Positions 44,262 through 54,131 are shown, numbered from the stretch's first letter. The stretch: 64,000 nucleotides of DNA from Clostridium sp. Marseille-P299 (GCF_900078195.1 NZ_FJVE01000006.1:64501-128500); one strand, 5' to 3'. Translations and numbers: made by a program. The notes: generated by a model not told the origin, from the sequence alone.

Positions 44262-44459
44262 GTGGGTAGTAATCTTAGCAGTTCGATGTCAAGACGAGGT
44301 GATTGTTGGGATAATGTGCCACAGGAAAGCTTCTTTGGTCAAATGAAAGATGATGTGATGCAAAGAATTGTAGATGCAACAGAGTTTCTAAAAATCAAAG
44401 AAGCAATAGATGATTACATTGATTCCTACAATTACATGCAAGGAAGTTGCGAGAAGTAG
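44262..44459 (+). pseudogene. IS3-family transposase fragment
   Basis: 66 codons encode the C-terminal end of an IS3-type (orfB) DDE transposase: SMSRRGDCWDNVPQESFFGQMKDD contains the last catalytic glutamate, and DYIDSYNYMQ the end pattern. The frame is open only here; the 5' part is gone and the usual final segment after YN is broken by a stop. No terminal inverted repeats were found. It marks an old insertion next to the CpcT-like gene. Confidence 0.85.
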
Positions 44460-44549
44460 GAACTCTACTTTTAAGTGTCCTTGATATGGGGTACAGATTG
44501 ATATATAGAGCTAGAGATATAATAGAGACTTAATAGAGATATAATAAAT

Positions 44550-44617
44550 ATAATACAGATAATTATAATACAGATATAATATTATAATACAGATATAATA
44601 TTATAATACAGATATAA
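44550..44617. repeat. AT-rich tandem repeat, four ATAATACAGAT units
   Basis: ATAATACAGAT recurs at 44550, 44565, 44584 and 44603, the last two intervals being exactly 19 bases. It directly abuts the long inverted repeat that follows. Confidence 0.7.
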
Positions 44618-44732
44618 AAAGACACTTCATAATTGATATGCTTCTCTTGTTATTAACAGCTAAACATTAGCCTATTCTATCAAGTAGGAGCATATCATAA
44701 AAAATATGAGAATATCAATGGAGTGTCTTTTT
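44616..44732. ncRNA. Candidate structured RNA or terminator with long closing stem
   Basis: AAAAAGACACT-N5-ATTGATAT pairs with ATATCAAT-GG-AGTGTCTTTTT, closing about 80 bases that contain a second copy of the arm (GGAGCATATC can pair with GATATGCTTC). A seven-T run follows on the plus strand. There is no open frame inside. The rest of the gap to 44970 is AT-rich with no gene. Confidence 0.35.
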
Positions 44733-44970
44733 TTATTGAAAATAAAATTATTTTTTTAAAAAAGGTCTACATATATAATAGGAAAGCCCTGCAATGCGCA
44801 ACAAAATAATACCAGTAAATAGTACAGTATATCTTTTCAAAACTAATGTCGAAAAAGTATATTCTATACTGTATTAATTCTATTGAATAAATCTAATGCT
44901 TTCGAATTAATCTATATCAAACTAAGTAACGTCGAATTCCTTGATTCTCAATTCAATCTTTGTCTATAAT

Positions 44971-45756
44971 CTATCTTGCCAATTCAAATTCCATACAGAT
45001 CGGATAATCTCCTCTTTCACTCATTTGTAAAACAGCATCGATTCCATAGATTTTTTGTAAAGATTCATTTGTAATTACTTCACTTGGCTTTCCTTCACAG
45101 ATAATTTTTCCTTTCTTAAGTCCAATGATATTATCTGCAAAACGACAGGCATTGTTTAATTCATGTAAAACAATAACAATTGTAATCTTCTTCTCTTCGT
45201 TTAATTTTTTAAGTAATTGTAAGACTTCTAATTGATATGACATATCCAAATACGTAGTCGGTTCATCTAGTAAAATGATATCCGTTTCTTGAGCTAAAGT
45301 CATTGCAATCCAAGCCCTTTGTCTTTGTCCACCAGACAAACTATCCACTGGGCGATTGGCAAACTCTGAAAGTCCAGTTTCTTTGATTGCCCAATTAATT
45401 ATTTCATTGTCACGATCTGATAATCCTGCGATGGCTTTTTGATGTGGAAAGCGTCCATAAGCAATGAGCTCTTTTACTGTGAGCCCACCTGGACATACAG
45501 GACTTTGTGGCAATACTGCTACTTCTTTGGCTAAAGCTTTTGCCTTACTCGTTTTTACATCTTTTCCATTGATGTATATGTTTCCCTTTTTCGGTTTTAG
45601 AATACGAGCAATTGTTTTAAGCAAGGTTGATTTTCCACAGCCATTTGCTCCAATTATAATTGAAATTTCACCTTTAGGGATCGACAAATTCATATTCTCT
45701 ATTATCAAATTTTCTTCATAGGCCACTGACAGGTCTTTTACTTGTATTGCTTCCAT
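44971..45756 (-). CDS. Iron-siderophore ABC transporter, ATP-binding protein
   Basis: 261 residues, FhuC/FepC type. Walker A GANGCGKSTLLK, Q-loop VLPQSP, signature LSGGQRQRAW and Walker B DIILLDEPTTYLD are all visible. Powers import through the two FecCD permeases. ATG 45756 overlaps the permease stop by one base (TAATG). Last gene of a four-gene operon (binding protein, permease, permease, ATPase). Confidence 0.96.
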   Translation of the reverse strand: MEAIQVKDLSVAYEENLIIENMNLSIPKGEISIIIGANGCGKSTLLKTIARILKPKKGNIYINGKDVKTSKAKALAKEVAVLPQSPVCPGGLTVKELIAYGRFPHQKAIAGLSDRDNEIINWAIKETGLSEFANRPVDSLSGGQRQRAWIAMTLAQETDIILLDEPTTYLDMSYQLEVLQLLKKLNEEKKITIVIVLHELNNACRFADNIIGLKKGKIICEGKPSEVITNESLQKIYGIDAVLQMSERGDYPICMEFELAR

Positions 45757-46763
45757 TAGTTCTCCTTTAACATCAAATAAATAAAATATGGTACTCCAAA
45801 TATGGATACAACGATTCCAACTGGAATTTCAATTGGAGAAAATAAATTTTTAGCGACTAAGTCTGCAATTAAGATAATATTAACACTGATAAACGCAGAT
45901 ATTATAATAAAATATCTATGAAATGGTCCCACTAGCTTTCTAGCAATATGTGGTGCTATTAAACCAATAAAACCTATATTTCCAGCAAATGCTGTTGCAG
46001 TACCTGCAAGGATAACAGCAAATAGCAATAGTTTACGTCTTTGTCCTTCTACATACACTCCGATTCCCGTTGCTGTTTCATCCGTTAAATGTAATACATC
46101 TAATGTTTTATGATGATATAAAACTAACAAGAATACGATAGTAACAATTGGGATTATAACTTTTGCATAGCTCCATCCTGAACCCCATAAACTACCAGAT
46201 GTCCAAATGAGAACTCTGTTATAATCACCGACACCACCACGAAAAGTAAAAAAAGTGATAAATGCATTTAAACCAGTATTTACACCAATACCAATTAGAA
46301 GGAGTCTTTTTGGTTTTATTCCATTCTTACTAGACAAGATATAAATAAAGAATGCGGCCACAAATGCCCCAATAATAGCTAAAATAGGCAATACATAAAT
46401 TGAAAATTCACCTAATTCACTATAATAACTCTTTGTTTGATATGAAATAAATAAAATAGCAGCAACTGCGGCACCTGCATTAATTCCAATGATGCCCGAA
46501 TCTGCCAAATCATTCTTTGTTACCGTTTGTAAAATACATCCCGCCGTTGATAATGCAATACCAACAAACATACCAACTAAAATTCTAGGCATACGGATAC
46601 TAAAAATTGCTGTGTTTTGCATTTTACTACCATTACCGCCAAGTGTTTTTAAAATATCTGGAATCGATATGGAGTAGGTACCAATGCTTAAACATAGGGA
46701 TGCAATGCAAATTAACAATATGCTTAGAATGCTTAAGGAGATAATAAATCTTTTCTTTCTCAT
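45756..46763 (-). CDS. Iron-siderophore ABC transporter permease (FecCD family)
   Basis: 335 residues with about nine or ten helices. FecCD signatures: RMPRILVGMFVGIALSTAGCILQ, GIIGINAGAAVAAI, and the ATPase-contact region GFIGLIAPHIARKLVGPFHR. Follows the first permease without a gap (stop TAA immediately followed by ATG) and overlaps the ATPase start. Forms the membrane channel with its partner. Confidence 0.95.
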   Translation of the reverse strand: MRKKRFIISLSILSILLICIASLCLSIGTYSISIPDILKTLGGNGSKMQNTAIFSIRMPRILVGMFVGIALSTAGCILQTVTKNDLADSGIIGINAGAAVAAILFISYQTKSYYSELGEFSIYVLPILAIIGAFVAAFFIYILSSKNGIKPKRLLLIGIGVNTGLNAFITFFTFRGGVGDYNRVLIWTSGSLWGSGWSYAKVIIPIVTIVFLLVLYHHKTLDVLHLTDETATGIGVYVEGQRRKLLLFAVILAGTATAFAGNIGFIGLIAPHIARKLVGPFHRYFIIISAFISVNIILIADLVAKNLFSPIEIPVGIVVSIFGVPYFIYLMLKEN

Positions 46764-47753
46764 TTATCCTCTCTCCTTTCTGGCCATTTTAATAAAAAAT
46801 GGGATACCAATTAAAGCAGTAAAGATACCAATTGGCATTTCATATGGTGCATACACGAGTCTAGCAGCAACATCTGCATATGTTAAAATAACTGCCCCTA
46901 GTAAAAATGAACATGGTATAAGTTTACGATAATCCTCGCCTAAAAGCATTCGAACAATTTGAGGTACGAATAATCCGACAAAGGCAATATTTTTACCTAC
47001 TGCCACGGAAACCGCACATAATGGTATCATTACGACTAAAGTAAAAAATCGAATCTGGTAAGGATTTACACCAAGTCCAATTGCAACATCATCACCTAAG
47101 CTTAATAAGTTAATTTTAGATGTTAATAAAAACGTTATAAATAAACCTGGGATTCCAACAATTAAAAGTAATTTTAAGTCATTCCAGGACGCAGTACGAA
47201 ATCCGCCCGAAACCCAAAATGCTATGAGTTGTGAGCGGTTTGTTAATAATCCTATAATTGTAGTTAATGATATAAAAAATGTACTCATGGATGTACCTGC
47301 TAGTAGAAGCTTTGAAATAGCCATATTACTAGCCTTCTTTAATGTAAATCCTATGACTAATAATCCACTTAAAAAAGCTCCAATAAATGCAGCAATCATT
47401 ACATTTACTTGAGTAATTGGAAGTTCTATAGCATATAGAATTGCGATTACTAAAATCGCTCCTTGGCTTACTCCAAGTAGCGAAGGTTCTGCAATCGGAT
47501 TTCTTGTTACTCCTTGTATCATTGCCCCTATAACTCCAAGAATACCCCCTGTGATTAACACACAGAGGGCTCTTGGAATTCTTACATCTCTGATTAACAT
47601 CATTTCAGTGGTTTGTGAATAATGAAAGATACTGTTATAAATGTCAACCAGTTTTATTTTAGATGCTCCAAGGGTAATGGCTAGAAATAAACCTACAAGT
47701 AGTAAACATAAACTTCCTATTATAAAAGTTATATGTTTATTTTTTGATTTCAT
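46764..47753 (-). CDS. Iron-siderophore ABC transporter permease (FecCD family)
   Basis: 329 residues from ATG 47753, which lies inside the last codons of the binding-protein gene after GGGG; the frames overlap by 17 bases. Signatures: RIPRALCVLITGGILGVIGAMIQ, EPSLLGVSQGAILV, and FVGLFVPQIVRMLLGEDYRK. Heterodimer partner of the second permease. Confidence 0.95.
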   Translation of the reverse strand: MKSKNKHITFIIGSLCLLLVGLFLAITLGASKIKLVDIYNSIFHYSQTTEMMLIRDVRIPRALCVLITGGILGVIGAMIQGVTRNPIAEPSLLGVSQGAILVIAILYAIELPITQVNVMIAAFIGAFLSGLLVIGFTLKKASNMAISKLLLAGTSMSTFFISLTTIIGLLTNRSQLIAFWVSGGFRTASWNDLKLLLIVGIPGLFITFLLTSKINLLSLGDDVAIGLGVNPYQIRFFTLVVMIPLCAVSVAVGKNIAFVGLFVPQIVRMLLGEDYRKLIPCSFLLGAVILTYADVAARLVYAPYEMPIGIFTALIGIPFFIKMARKERG

Positions 47754-48768
47754 CAAGCATCCCCACAATTTCATCTAATAATAATTCTCTTCCGATTGGG
47801 CTATAACCTTGATTAAAGTAAGGAGAGGAATCTAACACGACTACATTTCCTTCTTTTACTGCATTAAGATTGTTCCAAATCGCATTGCTTTCAAGTTCAG
47901 CTAAATCTTCTTTTGTTGCAATTAAGAAGATGTAATCTGCATCAATTGCAGCTAAACCTTCATAGGTAACAACTGGAAGACTAATATTACTTTGCTCTGG
48001 CATACCAGCTGGAATATTTAATCCCATATCTTCATATAAAACACTACCAAATCCTGCACCACCAAACACAAAGAATTGACCGTTACTTGCTAAGAAGGAT
48101 AAATAGCTCTTATCTTCACCGTTCATGCTCTTAATTGCATCTCCTGCAGCTTTTGCTTTTTCTTCATACTCTTTAATCCATGCAGTTGCAACATCTTCTT
48201 TATTAAAAACTTTAGCGATTGTCATAATATCATCTTTCCAGTTAAGCGCTTCTAATTCGATCATAACTGTTGGAGCAATCTCTTTTAATTGGTCATACAT
48301 TTTTTCCTGAACTGTAGAAATGATAATTAAATCTGGTTCAACGTTCATTACTGCTTCGATATCCATGGTATCCTGCATGCTATATCCTAGAATTGTTGCG
48401 CCTTCTAACACATCTTCTAAATAAGAAGGGAACTTTGTATAATCATAGGCATCGCTGTTTGCAGTACCAACTACTTTATATCCAAGGATGGATAAAATAT
48501 CACTATTACCGCTTAAATCAACAATTCTTTGAGGATTTGCTGGTATTTCAACTTCACCTCTTACATCATTTACAATTACAGTTTCATCATTGTTTTGTGA
48601 TGTATCTTTTGAATCATCATTTGTTCCACTTTGATTTGCATTATCAACGGTTTCATTATTTATAGAACCATTTTCTGCATTATTGTTGTCCTTACTTTTA
48701 CAACCTGTTAACACCGTTGCTAAGATACAAGTAAGTACAAGCATTGTAACGAATAACTTATTTTTCAT
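47737..48768 (-). CDS. Iron-siderophore ABC transporter substrate-binding lipoprotein
   Basis: 343 residues from ATG 48768, preceded by GGAGG at four bases. A lipoprotein signal with lipobox LTGC near residue 23, then an acidic Asn/Asp-rich linker and a FecB-type helical-backbone binding fold (NPQRIVDLSGNSDILSILG, EPDLIIISTVQEKMYDQLKEIAP, YEGLAAIDADYIFLIA). Captures ferric-siderophore or heme at the cell surface. First gene of the operon; promoter at 48904-48932 and a 16-bp operator at 48877-48892. Confidence 0.94.
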   Translation of the reverse strand: MKNKLFVTMLVLTCILATVLTGCKSKDNNNAENGSINNETVDNANQSGTNDDSKDTSQNNDETVIVNDVRGEVEIPANPQRIVDLSGNSDILSILGYKVVGTANSDAYDYTKFPSYLEDVLEGATILGYSMQDTMDIEAVMNVEPDLIIISTVQEKMYDQLKEIAPTVMIELEALNWKDDIMTIAKVFNKEDVATAWIKEYEEKAKAAGDAIKSMNGEDKSYLSFLASNGQFFVFGGAGFGSVLYEDMGLNIPAGMPEQSNISLPVVTYEGLAAIDADYIFLIATKEDLAELESNAIWNNLNAVKEGNVVVLDSSPYFNQGYSPIGRELLLDEIVGMLDEIKK

Positions 48769-48876
48769 TCTAACCTCCATCTTTCCTTTCGGCAGCTCCA
48801 AGTAGGAGCAAAAAGCATCCTCTCTACTTTTTTGCCATTTGAAATGCTTACTTTTGCATATATTTTTCCCTTTTGT

Positions 48877-48892
48877 GTTAGCTCATGCTAAC
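48877..48892. promoter_or_regulatory. 16-bp palindromic operator, siderophore operon copy
   Basis: GTTAGCTCATGCTAAC, perfect six-base arms, 12 bases after the -10 box of the operon promoter, so over the transcription start. Confidence 0.75.
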
Positions 48893-48903
48893 CAATCGAC
48901 TGT

Positions 48904-48932
48904 ATTGTACATGAGATTCATTTTCATTACAA
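48904..48932 (-). promoter_or_regulatory. Promoter of the siderophore ABC operon
   Basis: Minus strand TTGTAA (48932-48927), 17-base spacer, TACAAT (48909-48904), immediately upstream of the 16-bp operator. Confidence 0.7.
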
Positions 48933-48978
48933 GAAACGCACCCAATTTAATCATTTTATCATCTTTTTAAATTATTTC

Positions 48979-49008
48979 TTGTTTATTCTACAAAATCTAT
49001 TATATAAT
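48979..49008 (+). promoter_or_regulatory. Promoter of the AraC-type regulator
   Basis: TTGTTT, 18-base spacer, TATAAT, 27 bases before ATG 49035; divergent from the siderophore operon promoter. Confidence 0.55.
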
Positions 49009-49034
49009 TACATTAAACAATATGGAGGTGACTT

Positions 49035-50054
49035 ATGCTTGTAACAACCATTGAAGAATTTCAAAATGAAATATTTCGCCAACTCTCTTTTACCCCATAT
49101 AAAATGGACAATTATACACTCTATCAAAGTAAAGAATCCCCCGAAAACGGATATTGTATTCAATTTCATCGACCAGGTTATTATCAATTTGGAATTGCAG
49201 ATTATACAATTCCAAATGATTTTGACATAAGCTTTCACAACCCTTCTTTACTATTGCGCTTTGGTACGGTATATGAAGGCAGCACGAAATTTCGTTTAGT
49301 TCATCAACCGATATCTTCTTTTACACCATCTTCTTTCTTTGTATTAGAAAAAGATATCTGTGGGAAGCAAGTATGGAAAAAAGGTCAACACTTTCATGGT
49401 GCAGAAATAACCATACATCGCGAATATTTTGACGATATTGTGTTTCCTTCCTTTCCTAATAGTTTAGATTTTAATAAATTTAAGTTAAATTACACGTATC
49501 GTTCTTTACCCATTGAAATAGTAACATTGATTCAAAAACTTCAAAATCTTGCATTTAATAACTCATTAACACCACTTTATTTAGAAAGTAAGATCCTTGA
49601 GTGTGTAGCTATTTTATCAAATGAATTAAATCATTCTTTGGATAATGCATTTACGAAGCAACTTCATTATGGTTCGATTACAATTGGTAAGAATAGAACA
49701 CTTAATCTAACTTCTTCCGATATTCAAGGGATACAAAAGGCTCATGAGATCCTAACTGAGAATCCTTTTTATCCACCAACAATTGAAAGTTTGAGTAAAC
49801 AGGTTTTGTTAAATCAGCAGAAGTTAAAGGCTGGATTTCGACTTTATTATCATATGTCCATTGGCGAATATACGAATTCACTTCGGATGGCTACTGCGGC
49901 GAATTTATTGCTTACCACGGATTTATCAGTGGAGGAAATCGGATTAAAAATCGGATATCAATATTCTACGAATTTTACAAAGATGTTTAAAAAAATGTAT
50001 GGAATGACTGCGTTGCAGTATAGAAAAAAAGGCAGAGATAATCTGATCGAATAG
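49035..50054 (+). CDS. AraC-family transcriptional regulator
   Basis: 339 residues. The C-terminal pair of helix-turn-helix motifs of the AraC family is clear (ESLSKQVLLNQQKLKAGFRL and LSVEEIGLKIGYQYSTNFTK followed by FKKMYGMTALQYR). The N-terminal 220 residues form a sensor domain I cannot assign. ATG 49035 follows GGAGG. It diverges from the siderophore ABC operon, the arrangement of YbtA/PchR-type activators that sense a ferric siderophore, so it is likely a local activator of that operon. Confidence 0.88.
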   Translation: MLVTTIEEFQNEIFRQLSFTPYKMDNYTLYQSKESPENGYCIQFHRPGYYQFGIADYTIPNDFDISFHNPSLLLRFGTVYEGSTKFRLVHQPISSFTPSSFFVLEKDICGKQVWKKGQHFHGAEITIHREYFDDIVFPSFPNSLDFNKFKLNYTYRSLPIEIVTLIQKLQNLAFNNSLTPLYLESKILECVAILSNELNHSLDNAFTKQLHYGSITIGKNRTLNLTSSDIQGIQKAHEILTENPFYPPTIESLSKQVLLNQQKLKAGFRLYYHMSIGEYTNSLRMATAANLLLTTDLSVEEIGLKIGYQYSTNFTKMFKKMYGMTALQYRKKGRDNLIE

Positions 50055-50088
50055 CTTATTAATAGACAACACTACCGATAAAATATAA

Positions 50089-50117
50089 TTGACATTTTAT
50101 TTCCAAAATTGTATATT
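50089..50117 (+). promoter_or_regulatory. Promoter of catalase module 1
   Basis: TTGACA, 17-base spacer, TATATT; identical boxes and spacing to the promoter of module 2 (53184-53212). Confidence 0.75.
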
Positions 50118-50288
50118 ATTAGTATTAGATTAGTAACAATTAACAACATAATTAAATCTTATGAGGATATTTTGTAGCATATGGATTTATAGCTTCTGGA
50201 TGTCATTTTACTTTTCATATTTTTATTACTATGACAATCCATATCCTCAGAATAACAAAAGATAAAAGAGGAAGGAGATATTTAGATA

Positions 50289-50939
50289 ATGAAACGAGTA
50301 TTCGGAATGTTTGAAGCCGTTTTCGATGCACTCTATCTTATTACTGCATTAATCCTTGGTTCCATTCTTATTTTGACGGAATCCAACAATCACATCCGTT
50401 TGCTAGCAGGTCTCATGGCAATAGTTTTGGCCTGTGGCGACGCATTTCACCTTGTACCACGTATAATGGTAATCATTACCCATCAAGAGCAAAAGCTACG
50501 TAAAGCTCTTGGTATCGGAAAACAAATTACATCAATTACAATGACCGTGTTTTACCTATTTTTATGGCAAATTGGACGAATGATTTTCTCCCCGCAGCTC
50601 AGTAATTTCTTTACTTACTTGATCTATTTTTTAGCTGCTATTCGGATTTTACTCTGCCTGCTACCACAAAATAAATGGCTAGATCGATATCCTCCGATTA
50701 AATGGGGAATTTGGCGCAACATACCCTTTTTTCTTATGGGTGCTGTCGTCGCTTTGCTGTACTTTTTAAATAGAAATCACGCGCAGGGTCTTGGTTTTAT
50801 GTGGCTTGCCATTGTCCTTAGCTTTGCATTCTATCTTCCTGTGGTGCTTTGGTCAAACAAAAACCCTAAGATTGGTATGCTAATGCTACCAAAAACCTGC
50901 GCCTACTTATGGATGCTGGCCATGTGCTTGTCTCTATAA
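50289..50939 (+). CDS. Seven-helix membrane protein associated with catalase (module 1)
   Basis: 216 residues, seven predicted membrane helices; I cannot name the family. Helix 2 contains a conserved ACGDAFHLVPR with a histidine inside the membrane, helix 3 is QITSITMTVFYLFLWQIG and the C-terminus LMLPKTCAYLWMLAMCLSL. ATG follows GGAAGGAG. A close paralogue (53340-53990) sits before the second catalase, and both have the same promoter layout, so the pairing with catalase is functional. Possible jobs are heme or peroxide sensing or transport; none is shown. Confidence 0.8.
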   Translation: MKRVFGMFEAVFDALYLITALILGSILILTESNNHIRLLAGLMAIVLACGDAFHLVPRIMVIITHQEQKLRKALGIGKQITSITMTVFYLFLWQIGRMIFSPQLSNFFTYLIYFLAAIRILLCLLPQNKWLDRYPPIKWGIWRNIPFFLMGAVVALLYFLNRNHAQGLGFMWLAIVLSFAFYLPVVLWSNKNPKIGMLMLPKTCAYLWMLAMCLSL

Positions 50940-50984
50940 GTGACACTATATCGTCGATTATACTGTGAAAGGATTGGTAACTTC

Positions 50985-51275
50985 ATGATTTGGTCTGGAT
51001 TGATAATTGGTGCCATTTCATTTCTTATTATTGGTTTATTTCATCCAATTGTTATCAAATGCGAATACTATTTTTCAGACAAGATATGGCCTGTTTTTTT
51101 AATTGGAGGTCTAATTTTTTGCGCTTTGTCGCTTTTTATGAATCACATAGTCTTATCAGCTGCATTTGCTGTGATAGGTTTCACCATGCTTTGGAGTATT
51201 GGAGAACTTAAAGAACAGACTCAAAGAGTCAAAAAAGGATGGTTTCCAGAAAACCCGAAACGTTCTAAAAAATAA
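50985..51275 (+). CDS. DUF4491 small membrane protein
   Basis: 96 residues, about three helices: LIIGAISFLIIGLFHPIVIK, then VFLIGGLIFCALSLFM, then AAFAVIGFTMLWSIGEL and a basic tail WFPENPKR. The pattern matches DUF4491, common in Clostridia and Bacteroides, function unknown. ATG 50985 is preferred over a GTG at 50940 that abuts the upstream stop. It lies between the seven-helix gene and catalase 1; module 2 has lost or never had it. Confidence 0.8.
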   Translation: MIWSGLIIGAISFLIIGLFHPIVIKCEYYFSDKIWPVFLIGGLIFCALSLFMNHIVLSAAFAVIGFTMLWSIGELKEQTQRVKKGWFPENPKRSKK

Positions 51276-51335
51276 CTTTGCTGTAAATATCTCTAAGATA
51301 TCTACATAAAAATCAAAAGATGAAAGGAGCTTTAC

Positions 51336-52850
51336 ATGAAAGAGTATAAAAATTTAACAAATGAAGTTGGCGCTCCAGTCGCCGATAATGAGAATGCCAT
51401 CACTGCTGGTCCACGCGGACCTGTCGTAATGCAAGATGTATGGATGATGGAAAAAATGGCCCATTTCAACCGTGAGGTTATCCCTGAGCGCCGTATGCAC
51501 GCTAAGGGCTGGGGTGCTTACGGTAAACTTACCGTAACCCATGACATCTCTAAGTACACCAAGGCAAAGGTTCTACAACCTGGTGCAGAAACTGAATTAT
51601 TTATTCGCTTCTCCACTGTTGCAGGTGAACGTGGTGCAGCTGACTGTGAGCGTGATATTCGCGGTGTAGCTGTCAAATTCTATACTGAGGAAGGAAACTG
51701 GGACTTAGTTGGTAATAATACTCCTACCTTCTTCATACGCGATGTACATAATTTCTCAGACTTAAACCGTGCCGTTAAGCGTGATCCACGCACTGGTCGA
51801 CGTTCTGCCCAGAACAACTGGGATTTCTGGACCTTACTTCCAGAATGCTTTCATCAAATTACTGTAGTTATGAGTGATCGAGGTATCCCTGCCTCCTTCC
51901 GAAACATGCACTTCTTTGGCGAGCACACCTTCTCCTTTTATAATGAAAAGAATGAACGCGTATGGTGCAAGTTCCATTTCAAAACACAGCAAGGTATTAA
52001 AAACTTAAGTAATGAGGAAGCTAGAAAGATTAATGGTATGGACCGTGAGTTCCATGGTAAAGATTTATTCGATGCCATCGAACGTGGTGATTTTCCAAAA
52101 TGGACAATGTATGTGCAAATTATGACTGAAGAGCAGGCAAAAAACCACTACGAGAATCCTTTTGACATTACCAAAATCTGGCGTCACGCCGAATATCCTC
52201 TTATTGAAGTTGGTGAGCTAGAATTAAATCGTAATCCTGAAAACTATTTTGCTGAAGTAGAACAGGCTGCATTTACTCCTGCTCATGTTGTTCCTGGTAT
52301 CGGCTTTAGTCCTGACCGTTTCTTACAGGGTAGATTATTTGCATACGGCGATGCGCAACGTTACCGCTTAGGTGTAAATCACAACCTTATCCCTGTTAAC
52401 CGTGCCAAGGTAGAAGTAAATGAGTATCACCGTGATGGTGCAATGCGTGTAGATGGTAACTATGGCGGCGCTCCAGCATATACTCCTAACAGCTACGGCG
52501 CATGGACTGCTCAGCCTGATGTTATGGAGCCACCTCTTGAATTAGAAGGTGCTATGTACCGCTATGACCCGAAAGATGATCCAACGGATGACTGCTTCCG
52601 TGCCGGCGGTGATTTATGGCGTGTACTAACAGAAGATAAGAAACAACTCCTTATCGAAAATACTGCCGAAGACATCGCTCCTGTTACTGAGAATATCAAG
52701 TATCGTCATGCTGTTCATTGTTATCTTGCTGATCCAGAATACGGAGAACGCTTTACAAAAGCTGTTGGATTGTCCCTTGATAAAGTTAAGGAGCTTTCCA
52801 AACTTGACAATAACGGTTTGATTCAGGCAACTCTTACAAGTGAAATATAA
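51336..52850 (+). CDS. katA: Heme catalase (copy 1)
   Basis: 504 residues, small-subunit clade catalase. Decomposes hydrogen peroxide to water and oxygen. The catalytic histidine is in [10 protein letters not shown], the asparagine in [10 protein letters not shown], and the proximal heme-ligand tyrosine in [17 protein letters not shown] follows AAAGGAG. Cotranscribed with the membrane genes. About 95% identical in protein to copy 2, so a recent duplication. Confidence 0.97.
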   Translation: MKEYKNLTNEVGAPVADNENAITAGPRGPVVMQDVWMMEKMAHFNREVIPERRMHAKGWGAYGKLTVTHDISKYTKAKVLQPGAETELFIRFSTVAGERGAADCERDIRGVAVKFYTEEGNWDLVGNNTPTFFIRDVHNFSDLNRAVKRDPRTGRRSAQNNWDFWTLLPECFHQITVVMSDRGIPASFRNMHFFGEHTFSFYNEKNERVWCKFHFKTQQGIKNLSNEEARKINGMDREFHGKDLFDAIERGDFPKWTMYVQIMTEEQAKNHYENPFDITKIWRHAEYPLIEVGELELNRNPENYFAEVEQAAFTPAHVVPGIGFSPDRFLQGRLFAYGDAQRYRLGVNHNLIPVNRAKVEVNEYHRDGAMRVDGNYGGAPAYTPNSYGAWTAQPDVMEPPLELEGAMYRYDPKDDPTDDCFRAGGDLWRVLTEDKKQLLIENTAEDIAPVTENIKYRHAVHCYLADPEYGERFTKAVGLSLDKVKELSKLDNNGLIQATLTSEI

Positions 52851-52898
52851 TAAATTATTTTTTTAAAAGAGTTTTAATTACATATTATACACTAGTAA

Positions 52899-52939
52899 AA
52901 AATAGAAGCTGTCTGCAAATAGCAGCTTCTATTTTCTTT
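52899..52939 (+). terminator. Terminator after catalase 1
   Basis: AAAATAGAAGCTG/CAGCTTCTATTTT, 13 perfect pairs, 11-base loop, then CTTTC; 49 bases past the stop. The rest of the gap to 53180 is AT-rich without a gene. Confidence 0.88.
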
Positions 52940-53183
52940 CTCCTATCGCTCTAGAGAGTATTATTATTATTTACCCATCCTTGGAAACACAAAACATATT
53001 TCATAACTCTCGATATACTCCTTTGAAACATAAATCTTTGAGAGTATCCGCTACTTGTTTTACTTGGTAAATCCCCATTCCTGTAGAATTCTTTCCTTGT
53101 TCTCCTATTTTCCTTGAAAGATTAGTTTTTTTATTATTTTTTACCTTCTAAATTTTTTACTAATTTTTTTTTTTAAATTACTA

Positions 53184-53231
53184 TTGACATTTCACATATA
53201 AAATAATATATTAATAACAGTAATGATTACT
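53184..53231 (+). promoter_or_regulatory. Promoter of catalase module 2 with PerR/Fur-like palindrome
   Basis: TTGACA (53184-53189), 17-base spacer, TATATT (53207-53212), then AGTAATGATTACT (53219-53231), a perfect 6-1-6 palindrome over the expected start site, resembling half of the PerR box format TTATAATNATTATAA. Confidence 0.65.
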
Positions 53232-53339
53232 ATTATTAATAACATTAAAAATCTTTAATACATAGAAAGTAATCATGTTTGGATTTGTAAACAATCCACA
53301 TTCACTGGATTTAAAAATAGGAAAGGAGGTATTTTGAGA

Positions 53340-53990
53340 ATGAAACGAGTATTTGGAATATTTGAAGCTGTATTTGATGCACTTTATCTCATTGCTGCCT
53401 TAATCCTTGGTTTCATTCTTATATCGTCTAAATTAGATAATGACGCACGCATTCTAGCTGGTATCATGGCTATAGTTTTAGCCTGTGGTGATGCATTTCA
53501 CCTTTTGCCACGAATCCTATTGATAATTACACATAAGGAGGAACGCCTACGCCGATCTCTTGGTATAGGAAAGCAGATTACCTCAATCACTATGACAGTA
53601 TTTTATCTGTTTATGTGGCAAATTGGTCTGATGATTTTCTCCCCAAACGTCGGCAATTTATGGACATATTTAGTTTATTTCCTAGCCGCTGTACGAATTC
53701 TACTCTGTCTATTACCACAGAATAGATGGCAGGATCGATATCCTCCAGTTAGTTGGGGAATTTGGCGCAACATTCCATTTTTTCTGCAGGGTGCTGTCGT
53801 CGCTTTACTCTTCTTCTTACAAAGAAATATAACACAGGGATTTGGGTTCATGTGGCTCGCCATTGTGCTTAGCTTTGGATTTTATCTTCCAGTAGTGCTA
53901 TGGTCAAACCGTAACCCTAAAATTGGTATGCTTATGCTACCAAAAACCTGTTGCTATTTATGGATGCTGGCCATGTGTCTGTCTCTATAA
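53340..53990 (+). CDS. Seven-helix membrane protein associated with catalase (module 2)
   Basis: 216 residues, close paralogue of 50289-50939 along its whole length, including the ACGDAFHLLPR segment and the ending LMLPKTCCYLWMLAMCLSL. AAAGGAGG lies ten bases before ATG 53340. Directly followed, without a DUF4491 gene, by catalase 2. Function unknown. Confidence 0.8.
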   Translation: MKRVFGIFEAVFDALYLIAALILGFILISSKLDNDARILAGIMAIVLACGDAFHLLPRILLIITHKEERLRRSLGIGKQITSITMTVFYLFMWQIGLMIFSPNVGNLWTYLVYFLAAVRILLCLLPQNRWQDRYPPVSWGIWRNIPFFLQGAVVALLFFLQRNITQGFGFMWLAIVLSFGFYLPVVLWSNRNPKIGMLMLPKTCCYLWMLAMCLSL

Positions 53991-54131
53991 ATTAAAAATT
54001 TTATTTATTTGTATTTGTATTTCTCATCGAATTACAATCTTACAAAACCCCTAAATATACTAAAATTATTTAGCTGTTAGTATCCTTGTGATATTACACA
54101 AAACAAAAAATAAAATGATAGGAGATTTAAC

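Noticed and set aside
48911..48930. Fur box near the siderophore promoter (GATTCATTTTCATTA)
   Set aside because: Too few matches to the 19-bp consensus in an AT-rich stretch; the 16-bp palindrome is the better operator candidate.
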